Shown here: piece after piece, positions 22,101-30,990 of the stretch
Numbering within the stretch: the stretch's first letter is position 1
Layout of the letters: each line of letters opens with the position of its first letter
NCBI GenBank assembly: GCA_002751075.1
Contig: NAOQ01000223.1
Coordinates: 7,989 to 57,590, forward strand
DNA length: 49,602 bases
Source: Ichthyophonus hoferi
Lineage: Eukaryota; Opisthokonta; Ichthyosporea; Ichthyophonida; Ichthyophonidae
Direction of reading: 5' to 3'
The notes under the pieces: model-generated
Told to the model about the DNA's origin: nothing
Databases searched by the model: none
What the model saw: only the letters and a program-made list of their open reading frames with translations
Program-made: the position numbers and the translations under genes

Positions 22101-23350
22101 AAGCAGAGAAGGAGACGAGAAAGACAGGTGAGATAGGAGAGTCTATGTGCATAAAGGTATGGTTGGGTGCAGATAGGGCAGGGTAGGTGGGTTACTATAG
22201 TAATTTCTCTATCAGTGATTGGTCTTATCTTGGAGTGGGTTAGCATGGAAGAAGGTAAATATTACTTAATATGGAAGAAAAAATAACATAGGTATGTAGA
22301 AGTGGTATGTGTAAATATATAACTATATGGGGATATTCATAGCACATTTATATTATGTATGCATGTATGTATGTATGTATGTATGTATGTATGTGATATA
22401 ACTATGTATATATACAAACGTATGATGCTTTGTCTCTTTGTACGCGTATCAGGTAGTGATTGACGTGTTTTCCAATGTGCTTAACTATATATATAAAGAC
22501 TATAAATAAAAAGCCGTCCCCCACATGTATCCCACCTTTAAGGTAGTGAAGGAGAATAGATTAACATCACCAACTAGTAATAAGGCAATAGAAGGCCAGC
22601 CACTAAAAAGGTACACTGCCATAGATAGCTTATTTACTGTTAAGTTGGAGTTGGGTATATCGGTATTACCCTGTTATAGAGAGAAAGAGAAAGGAAAATA
22701 AAAAAGGAAAGAAAGAAAGAGAATGCTTGTAATGTGGTTTGCCAATGAAAATGATTATGAAAGTAAATAAGATGTCATAGATAGGGCGACGTTGGGATGT
22801 TTACTGCTTATGCATTAATATATTTTGTAGTGTATGATTAGCAATAGCGAAGGAAGAAAGGACAGATAAGAATCAGAGGAAGGTCCTGCAGGTTAGTAAT
22901 TGAGTCAAAAGAATAAATGTGGGTTATATCGATAAATGCATTTGCGTATAAGGCTAAAAGGTATAGCGAAGTAGGAAAATTAAACCAAGAAAGCTGTACG
23001 GAAACTATATAGGGTGTGTATATGTAAGAGAATGAAAACACAATAAAGTATATAACAACACGCACAAACAATTATAGGCAATGTTCCTATTTAATAAGTC
23101 AACCAGGAAGTATATGAAAAATTGAGTTACAAACAACAAAAATAAGCAAAGTAAATACCAACACATACATTACCAATATTACTACTTCATAAATATCCCG
23201 TAAGACCTGTACACGCAAATTAAGCGCCCAGACAAAACGGAATACTGTAAAGGCGGCCAGACAAGCCAGAGAACAACGGTATAATCCAACACCAACCCTG
23301 ATGGGTCTTCCAGCTATAACAGAGTCGATGGTCTGTCTGATATCTTCCAT
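19191..23350 (-). CDS. Multi-pass membrane protein with C3HC4 RING domain (putative E3 ubiquitin ligase)
   Basis: Seven exons, 23174-23350, 22536-22670, 21898-22055, 21191-21362, 20780-20935, 20171-20304 and 19191-19458, give 399 residues with all phases closing. Hydrophobic segments lie at about 23-43, 76-100 and 129-149. A charged helical region follows (about 158-214: QLLDLATRLRERLADEYL). A C3HC4 RING has C236, C239, C251, H253, C257, C260, C283 and C286, with normal spacings. A Cys/His-containing linker leads to a final helix at about 377-397 that ends at the C-terminus. A RING next to membrane helices suggests an organelle-membrane ubiquitin ligase. I do not recognise the family; MUL1, RNF170, TMEM129 and the peroxins have different layouts. 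The stop at 20170-20172 is spliced out by a good donor (TA|GTAAGA). Exon 1 could end three or four codons earlier. Convergent with the DJ-1-family gene. Confidence 0.85.
20361..20520 (+). repeat. (TATGG)n pentamer array
   Basis: About 30 near-perfect units, in the intron between the RING exons 20780-20935 and 20171-20304. Confidence 0.92.
21421..21520 (+). repeat. TAGGG/TAGGA pentamer array with G-quadruplex motif
   Basis: Intron of the RING gene. Positions 21453-21470 contain four GGG tracts separated by TA, a minimal four-tract quadruplex motif on the strand opposite the transcript. It is not a telomere: the unit is five bases and the array is degenerate. Confidence 0.85.
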
Positions 23351-23597
23351 GTTCAATAATGAAACTTGTAGTTAATGAGAACGATTATTGTGCCTAGCAT
23401 GTACAGTAAAGGATAGTATAGTATAATATATTATAGTATATAGTAGAGTATAAAGTGCGTATAGTATATATTTCAGGTAGTGCCTTTGTATAGTAGGTTC
23501 AGCAAATAGTACGTACTTATATATTAGGTATAGCAAGTAGTGTTAGTAAGTAATAAAGATAACGAAGACAATAATACAGGTATCAATAATGATCAAT

Positions 23598-24117
23598 NNN
23601 NNNNNNNNNNNNNNNNNNNNNNNNNNNNNNNNNNNNNNNNNNNNNNNNNNNNNNNNNNNNNNNNNNNNNNNNNNNNNNNNNNNNNNNNNNNNNNNNNNNN
23701 NNNNNNNNNNNNNNNNNNNNNNNNNNNNNNNNNNNNNNNNNNNNNNNNNNNNNNNNNNNNNNNNNNNNNNNNNNNNNNNNNNNNNNNNNNNNNNNNNNNN
23801 NNNNNNNNNNNNNNNNNNNNNNNNNNNNNNNNNNNNNNNNNNNNNNNNNNNNNNNNNNNNNNNNNNNNNNNNNNNNNNNNNNNNNNNNNNNNNNNNNNNN
23901 NNNNNNNNNNNNNNNNNNNNNNNNNNNNNNNNNNNNNNNNNNNNNNNNNNNNNNNNNNNNNNNNNNNNNNNNNNNNNNNNNNNNNNNNNNNNNNNNNNNN
24001 NNNNNNNNNNNNNNNNNNNNNNNNNNNNNNNNNNNNNNNNNNNNNNNNNNNNNNNNNNNNNNNNNNNNNNNNNNNNNNNNNNNNNNNNNNNNNNNNNNNN
24101 NNNNNNNNNNNNNNNNN
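23598..24117. other. Assembly gap (520 N)
   Basis: Run of N bordered on the right by a trinucleotide AAT-type repeat, the likely cause of the break. Confidence 0.98.
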
Positions 24118-25312
24118 TAATAATAATATTAATATTAATAATAATACGAATAATACTAATAATAATAATAATAATAATACTAATAATAACAATAGTATAA
24201 TTAGTTAAGGATTTATGTTATTAAGCTAATCCTTACAATTCTACAACTAGTTAGCTCTCCTTGTTATTTTAACTATTTGCATAAATGTAGTGAATAAGAA
24301 CCAATTGGATGTTTTATGCCCTCTTAAGGTGATAAGTATTCAAATTACTCTAAATTTGAAAGTAAATACTATAAACAAATAATTTTATTATTATTTATGG
24401 GAGTCAATAACTGTGTTTTAATTGAAAATTAAAGAATAACGTATGATCAAAGGGGAGAGGCGTATTTTTTATAAAACGTTATCCAGCACTTGTAAATAAA
24501 TGAAGATATTTTAATAGCCAGTTTTAATACATCTGGCCGCTTATTGAGGAACAGGCCTTATGCCTGAAAAGATGGAAGAAATTGATAAAATAAAATATAA
24601 TTATATTAAAAAACAAAAAAAAACAATGGAAGAGAATAATGTACAATGATGAAATTGTTGATTTGAAGTAAAACTCAAACGTAAAGATATTCGGGCTCAA
24701 TATAGATATATGCACATGTTTAAAAAGGCTAAGATATGGAATGCATGTTTTGGTTTAATTCTATTGGTGCATCGCATCCGGCTTTAATTGTTTTATGTGA
24801 TAGATGGACTTTGTTATTGGTTCAAAGGTGATGTATATTGGCATTATTGGCATCTATGGTAGAAGGCCCTTACCAATGTATAGGAGGTTGCGAAAAAATA
24901 TATATATTGATGGCTTTTTTTTAATAAACCACAGTGCATTTTCAAGGTGTGTATATTGATGTAGTTGACACAATAAACTCCGTTGCTAACGATTCGACCG
25001 GCTTCCTATCCTTAATAATTTTAGGGATAATTGAATTAAAAATATGGTTTTTTTTTTAATTTCAGAAACAACTATATGTAGTTTTCCAATCGTAATAAAT
25101 TAATAAGCACTTATGAAAGATATTTTGCTTCTAATTAAGATCTTGATTATTCTATATTGATTGCTTTTGAGATCACTGTTCGATAGACCATTGGTGGATA
25201 TATGTGTTGCATACCAATGGGCTCCAAGCTGTCAGCCAGCCGATTGATTCGTGCATCTATCTATTAAACCATTCATTGTGGTCAAAATAACCTGGCTCAT
25301 AAATGCACCGTC

Positions 25313-25320
25313 TATATAAG
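25313..25320 (+). promoter_or_regulatory. TATA-like box of the Cys/Trp-rich secreted protein gene
   Basis: TATATAAG about 155 bases upstream of the ATG at 25475; a CCAAT lies about 100 bases further upstream (near 25213). Confidence 0.45.
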
Positions 25321-25474
25321 CCAAGAATTATGAATAAAGGTATTATAGCATCTATTTGATAAAGCATTTATTAAACGGTACATCATATACACAAACAGAG
25401 CTAAAATTCAAAACAAATCAGCGCGTTCGACATTCATAGCTCATTCTAAAAGTTCTATTTGAGCCTAACTAACC

Positions 25475-26971
25475 ATGAATAACATGTTGACTGCTACCAT
25501 TTTGGCATTATCTGCCACTCATGTTGCTGCGGGTTGGGGCGGGGGCTGGGGGGGCTGGAAAAAATTTAACCACGGATGGAAATTGCCAGTAACACGAGTA
25601 GCTGGAAAGATAAATTGCCCCAATGGACAATGGGGATGGCGTCATGGGTGTCGTGCAGTTCCTGATTGTCCTGCAGGTCAAAGTTGGAGAGGTTGGAATG
25701 ATGGCTGCTGCGAAGAAACCTGCCGCCCAGGGCAAAGCTGGGATTATCATAGGAGCTCTTGCTGCGATATCCCCGCTTGCACCACTGGTTATTCGTGGAA
25801 GGGCTGGAATCATGGTTGTTCCAAGGACGATGAAATGTCTATTAGAAAAGTGGGCGCTAAGTCCGGGAGAGTTGTTCGTCCCAAACGCGTGGTCAATCCT
25901 GTTATCCGTAGACGACACCGGGAAAAATGGTGGAAGGGGGGCTTCAACAACCCTTGGGGCAGGTGGTCTAGATTTACCCATGGCTGGAAGTGGCCTGTTT
26001 CACGTAAGGGTAAACATATTATTAGTGGCTGCCCCAAAGGAACTACGAGGTGGAGAGGGGGCTGCCGTGCTATTCCCAACTGCCCTGCAGGTCAGTGCTG
26101 GAAGAGTTGGAGTAAAGGCTGCCGTAAGGATACCTGTCCCGCTGGGCAATCTTGGGACTTCCATAGAAACAAATGCTGTGATATCCCTACCTGTGCCCCA
26201 GGTCAATTTTGGAAAGATTGGAACTGGGGTTGCTGTGACAATAATGAGAAACCCAAGCGTATTCGCGTGAGACAAAAAGGGAAGAGGGTTGTTCGTCCTG
26301 GCCGTGTAGGTAGAGTTGGCAAAGGAAAATGGGACAAGGGCCGTAAATCCCAAAAGATTGTTCCCATCGGTGAAGCCAAGCCTACAATGACTGTAGCTCC
26401 CACCCCCATAGTGGTGGTTAATGAGCCTTTGACATCCATTGTAGAGCCTTTTGTAACTCCAATTCAGATTGTTGACCCAATTGTGTCTGTGGATGCGGAA
26501 ACAATAAAAGACATAATAGGGCATGAAGAAAATGTAGATGGTGATACTACAGAAAATGTATTTACTGTCGAGGAGGAAGATGAAACAGATACTGGGGACG
26601 AAGATGTTAAAGAAGATGTAACTGTTGTTGGAGAGGGAGATCCAGAGGAAGAAGATACCTCAGATGAGATGGAAATGATTGACGAGGACGATATGGTTGA
26701 TGACAATACTCTAGATGAGATAGATACTCAGGAGGGAGAGTTTGATGTTGCTGTAGAAAATGATGTCGATGATGGTAATATAATGGATGCTATTGTTACG
26801 GATGATAATTTTGTAGATGATAGTGAAATGGGCAATGATGAGGACGATGAGGAGATGGACATGGATCATACATCTGAAGTTCAAGTTCAATCGATAAATG
26901 ATTTTGATGAAGTTGAAGATTCTTTAGATGATGATGGCAGCATTGTTTTCTTTGGTGAAGCGGACAGGTAA
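25475..26971 (+). CDS. Secreted protein: two Cys/Trp-rich modules plus a long acidic tail
   Basis: A 498-residue intronless gene. A signal peptide (residues 1-19, ending THVAA|G) is followed by two tandem modules (about 20-140 and 157-276). Each has a Trp/Gly/Lys lead (KKFNHGWKLPV; SRFTHGWKWPV), then a Cys core with CPAGQSW-type repeats (C48-C115 and C186-C254) and a shared spacer (SCCDIPAC; KCCDIPTC), and ends in a basic stretch with GRVVRPKRV / GKRVVRPGRV. Dibasic sites (RRRHR at 145-149) could be cleaved by furin-like proteases. Residues 349-498 are about 44% Asp+Glu. The two charge-opposed halves suggest an extracellular matrix, mineral-binding or structural protein; no known family is recognised. 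A poly(A) signal at 27266 supports the gene, and the TATA-like box lies upstream. Antisense and frame-shifted open frames over this gene are shadows. Confidence 0.86.
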   Translation: MNNMLTATILALSATHVAAGWGGGWGGWKKFNHGWKLPVTRVAGKINCPNGQWGWRHGCRAVPDCPAGQSWRGWNDGCCEETCRPGQSWDYHRSSCCDIPACTTGYSWKGWNHGCSKDDEMSIRKVGAKSGRVVRPKRVVNPVIRRRHREKWWKGGFNNPWGRWSRFTHGWKWPVSRKGKHIISGCPKGTTRWRGGCRAIPNCPAGQCWKSWSKGCRKDTCPAGQSWDFHRNKCCDIPTCAPGQFWKDWNWGCCDNNEKPKRIRVRQKGKRVVRPGRVGRVGKGKWDKGRKSQKIVPIGEAKPTMTVAPTPIVVVNEPLTSIVEPFVTPIQIVDPIVSVDAETIKDIIGHEENVDGDTTENVFTVEEEDETDTGDEDVKEDVTVVGEGDPEEEDTSDEMEMIDEDDMVDDNTLDEIDTQEGEFDVAVENDVDDGNIMDAIVTDDNFVDDSEMGNDEDDEEMDMDHTSEVQVQSINDFDEVEDSLDDDGSIVFFGEADR

Positions 26972-27265
26972 TGATACTTTGATGGATTTGTCCAAGTAAA
27001 TATGACTATATATTATATATGTGTGTATAATAACCACATAGAGATTTATTTATTATATCAAAATCGGACAATTGGAAAGATGATAGTTTTTATGTTAAAA
27101 TACTTGATAAGTCATACTTGTTCATCTGTATGACTTTCAATTTATAATTATAAGATGGATCCTTAATCAACAATTGTTTCTTATCAGTTCTCTCGTCTGG
27201 TACGGGAGCCATAATTCATAATATGTATTGTAACAATATATCTATAAATTGTATATTAAAATGGA

Positions 27266-27271
27266 AATAAA
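27266..27271 (+). terminator. Poly(A) signal of the Cys/Trp-rich protein gene
   Basis: AATAAA about 295 bases after the stop codon at 26971. Confidence 0.55.
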
Positions 27272-28441
27272 GTGGATTTTATCCAACATTGATAACCAAA
27301 TAATTACATGTTTACGGTATAATATACAAAATTATGGTCGTTAGTTGAGTACATTATATAGTTTTCGTGTTGTCCATTATTGTGTTGCCTGCTGTTATTG
27401 GAATCTTACGGGTTTAGCGTATGGATACATATATTAGTAGACATTTTGCAAATCGAAAGGCTTTACCTTATATCTAGTAATATTTCAAAGGCCTTGTAAC
27501 TTGTTAACATATCTCTAGTGATTTTTGATTCAGCAAAGTACAGCCATTTGATTTACAGGTATATATATATATATATATATATATATGCATATATCACGAG
27601 TGGAGATGGAGACGATGACGGGTATAAAATGTAAGTTATTACTAGACAATAATAATATTTTAAAACCATCAGTATTATATGGTCCCTTCCACAAACAACA
27701 AAAACAGGCTTTCAAATTTCAGACAAACGTTCTGGTTGATAGGTTATATTGATAAATCATTCTCTTTTTTTATTTATTATTTAATAGCAAAACATGTCAC
27801 AAAAATTTGTGAAAATGGGGTATCAAAAGTGTCTACATAAATTATTTCAATATCACTGGAAATACATACATCAAAGAATGATATAATACAAAGGTAATGA
27901 AGAATACTGAGGAACACGAGAATGAACCCACTGCTCACATTTCGGTATATATGCTTACATTCATTCATACATACATACACACATACATACATACATACTT
28001 ATATACATTAATATGTACATACGTACATACATGCATACTATCCTGTATTTCAACAGGTACCAATAATATTATGTTATTCTGTTTATGGACGCAATCCTTC
28101 ACCAATCAAGAAAATCCTTGGACTCCCACCGTACAGGGCTAGAAATAAAGCGCGATCAAGTCATGATTGAAATTGTTGTGCTTGTAGATCAAACTTTTTG
28201 TAAAGCATGCAACTTTAAGATCAAATAGAGCCTTTAATTTAATCCGAGTTATTTTAACTTGAGGAAGCAAACTTTGGTCAATCAATGTCGACTTTTACGG
28301 AAATTACTCACCAAAATAATTGGTCAATCTTGGGCCAAACTGCAAAAATGGGTGGAGTTGTAGTATACTATATCAGTTATAACTATGAATGACACTATCT
28401 GCAATCGAATTGAGACAAAATTCTGCAGGGAGTCGGACTAC

Positions 28442-28489
<48 letters not shown>

Positions 28490-28504
28490 CTATTACAACT
28501 GACG

Positions 28505-28960
28505 GCCTACCATTCAAACTAGATAAGATAGTAACTACAACTGCAACACATGTCAATTTTCACAGCAATGGGGTAAAGATTCATCTAATTTTTTAATGTC
28601 TTGTTATAGCTTGACCTCAAACAAGCATTTTAATGTTGCAAAAAAACTTTTTATGTCGCTATATTTTTCAAGCACATCTAAGCAGCTAGATATAATCATA
28701 ACTACAGCACATGTAAAAAGTAAAGTGATGACATAAGCAATCTTAAGAATGTTAATTTCTGATCATGGCCTGACCTCAAATTAGCGTATAACAGTTTGAA
28801 ACCAGCTGCAATGGTGATATAAGAGCATCTATCTATGAATAAATGTAAATGCTATGATGGTAAATTCTATTCTCCATTTGTTACAACAGTACCAATATAT
28901 ATATATATTAGGCCGCTATATTTTTCAGATACGATCAATTAAGCCGACACGTTACGGCAT
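28505..28960 (+). repeat. Imperfect long-period tandem repeat
   Basis: The landmarks CTAGATA...AACTACA...GCACATGT, CTTGACCTCAAA/CCTGACCTCAAA and CGCTATATTTTTCA each occur at least twice in the same order with a period of about 180-250 bp. Diverged; no coding capacity. Confidence 0.55.
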
Positions 28961-29604
28961 ACGTCACCTCTTAATTGCTTATAAATCCCCATAGACTTTG
29001 AGTCAATAGCTATGTTCATACGCATGTGTAAAATAGATATTTCATAGATTAATTAGGTATGCGATCAAATGAATTAATGAATATAATAGGATGATAGCAT
29101 AATAGGAGGATAGTATAATAGGATGATAGCAGGATAAGTTTAATTAGATAAATTGAATTTAAATAAATCTAGAACTTGAGTAGACGTAAGGATTGAAAAT
29201 GTTTCGTACTATCATAAAATTAATATATATATATATATATATATACATATTACACAACAACTAATATAGCATATAACTAAGAATGTTATACTTCTACTAA
29301 GACCCAATATTTGAAATAAAACTAGTACTTATGCTATCAAATTCTAATTGATTGTCATGTAACTATAATTATGTCTACCAATACAGTTTAGGAGTTTTTT
29401 TTTCTCTATGTATTATTTAAATAAATATTATGAAAATAACAAAAAAAAAAATACTGTCAAAGTGCCACGAAGATGCTGTTTCCAACATAAAATAAAGAAT
29501 TCACGTGTAATAAACCATCGGGGCGGTGCGGCTGTATATGTAAATTGAAGACCAATATAGGACCCCCACAGATATCCATACGGTGAGTCATGGTGCCATA
29601 GTAG

Positions 29605-29657
29605 CCAATCATTATTTAAGATAAGCTGTGATGACGCTGGATTAGCCACTATAAATA
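29605..29657 (+). promoter_or_regulatory. CCAAT-TATA core promoter of a small gene
   Basis: CCAAT at 29605-29609 and TATAAATA at 29650-29657, 41 bp between their centres. This spacing is typical of a Pol II promoter. Predicted transcription start is about 29680. Confidence 0.5.
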
Positions 29658-29822
29658 TAAACCCATATTTTGTTAATAAATTAATAACATTTTTTCTCCT
29701 GCGTACATTTTTGACTCTTGCTGGCGATTTTTCTTGTCTTTAAGCTCCTGTATTTTAATATTAAAGCCAAAGCTACCCATATATTACTTATTTACCTTTG
29801 TGGGTTCCCTTATACAAGAAAA

Positions 29823-30107
29823 ATGGCTGCAATTGCAATTGAAGTCGATATTCTCTGTGCTCAGTTCAATACCATGAGTTGCCTGGAGAGTAACTACCCA
29901 GCTGCATCTTGCCAGTATAGGTCTCCTCAAGCTCTGACCTTTTTAGAACAACAGCACCAATACCATAGCCAGTATATATCTCATCAAGATAACATACTTA
30001 TGCAATCAAGATTACATGGAACTGTTCAGGATAATACACAGTCCATGGATTATCACCTCGAGTCCATTCCTCACCATCGTTTTATTGCTTCATCTGTTTC
30101 ATTCTGA
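29823..30107 (+). CDS. Small Gln/His-rich protein, unknown
   Basis: A 94-residue ATG-to-TGA frame (MAAIAIEVDILCAQF...) sits about 140 bases downstream of a predicted transcription start and 100 bases upstream of an AATAAA (30207-30212). The AAAATGG start context is favourable. The protein is soluble, rich in Gln, His, Ser and Tyr, with a few Cys near the N-terminus and no obvious domain or signal peptide. The frame is open upstream to 29718, but no ATG there has better context. The full set of promoter, frame and poly(A) signal argues for a real short gene; composition alone would not. Confidence 0.45.
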   Translation: MAAIAIEVDILCAQFNTMSCLESNYPAASCQYRSPQALTFLEQQHQYHSQYISHQDNILMQSRLHGTVQDNTQSMDYHLESIPHHRFIASSVSF

Positions 30108-30206
30108 ATATTTTTGCACGGAGTATGTCTTTATATATGTTTGTGGTTTTAGCATATCCTTTTTTTTAATGTTCTTCAAATATGGTGGATATAATATGTA
30201 TATCTG

Positions 30207-30212
30207 AATAAA
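30207..30212 (+). terminator. Poly(A) signal of the small gene at 29823
   Basis: AATAAA 100 bases after the stop codon. Confidence 0.5.
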
Positions 30213-30690
30213 ATAAGAGAAAATTTTATTATTACGTTGGTCTCCTGTTGGTTGTCATGTTTTCAGCTGGAGATGGGAACTGATACCAGTTATGACAAAA
30301 GGGAATTAAGGGGATAACTTTTGAAAAGAGTATTTATTTAGTTTGGCTATTCTTGTGTGGTTTTATAAACTTAAATGTATTTGATAAGAAAATCATATAT
30401 CATTATCTTGAGTATTGGATCTTTGATTATATTATATGCTATACGCTTGGGTAGTTTATGAGCTGGTGACCGTATTAAAGTACTGCTGTACAAATTGGCA
30501 TAACTATATGAGCATATAAATATAGGTTTATAAGCATTTACTATGAAATTATAGTCAAGATATGTTCATGATATCAAAAGATAATTAATAATAATACCAC
30601 CTGATCTGTAGCTATTTGCTAGCCTAGTAGTTTTAATTGATGTCAGTAGTCACTCTTTACAAGGGAAGTATTGGAATGTGGTTTAGTGGT

Positions 30691-30990
30691 CTAATCAATA
30701 ATGAGTGTTGCTAATGTTATAGAAACATTGTTTTGATTAATAACTTTTTGGAGGTTATCAGTATCTTCTGTAATGCCTATCACCTTCTGAATAACGGCAG
30801 TGTTTAAATGAGTTCCACTCTCTGGTAGAAGTTTGATTTGTTTGCTCTCCTCGGTGTCCACAGCAAGTGAAATCCTCTTTGAATCTTATTCTGCATTGTA
30901 GTTTTCTAAATGAAAAAATCTCTAATGTCACCAATATCTTGATTTTGATGAATAAAATAAGCTCGGATGGGAGTTGTGTCAAGTGAGCAG
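30691..30990 (-). CDS. Possible exons of an unrecognised minus-strand gene
   Basis: On the minus strand, 30884-30691 reads SKRISLAVDTEESKQIKLLP... GTHLNTAVIQKVIGITEDTD, ending in TAG, with protein-like amphipathic composition. A TAA precedes it, so it would need an acceptor at 30885 (AATAAG|AT). Just upstream, a frame ending PIRAYFIHQNQDI meets a donor (ATTG|GTGACA) whose phase fits that acceptor across a ~50-base intron. A competing 100-codon frame covers the same bases (LTQLPSELILF...). No start codon or further exons were found. Treat as a candidate only. Confidence 0.25.

Larger units (their letters stand above)
23351..25474. other. Intergenic region with assembly gap
   Basis: Pentamer-like array at 23405-23455, gap, AAT-type trinucleotide repeat at 24118-24190, then AT-rich sequence. 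No gene. The TATA-like box at 25313 belongs to the next gene. Confidence 0.55.
26972..29600. other. Intergenic, repeats only
   Basis: 3' UTR to about 27290, then (TA)n at 27559-27588, a CATA-type microsatellite at 27960-28035, (TA)n at 28440-28490, an imperfect ~250-bp tandem repeat (28505-28960) and (TA)n at 29222-29246. No gene. Confidence 0.55.

Noticed and set aside
25508-26706. Antisense and frame-shifted frames up to 215 codons over the Cys/Trp-rich gene
   Set aside because: They are shadows caused by the gene's internal repetition and biased codons; they lack promoters, and the sense frame has signal peptide, domains and poly(A) signal.
27897-28142. Open frame rich in Ile-His-Thr-Tyr
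   Set aside because: Created by the CATA-type microsatellite.
30675-30700. tRNA-like A box (TGGTTTAGTGGTCTA)
   Set aside because: No B box, no acceptor-stem pairing and no anticodon arm within the following 80 bases.
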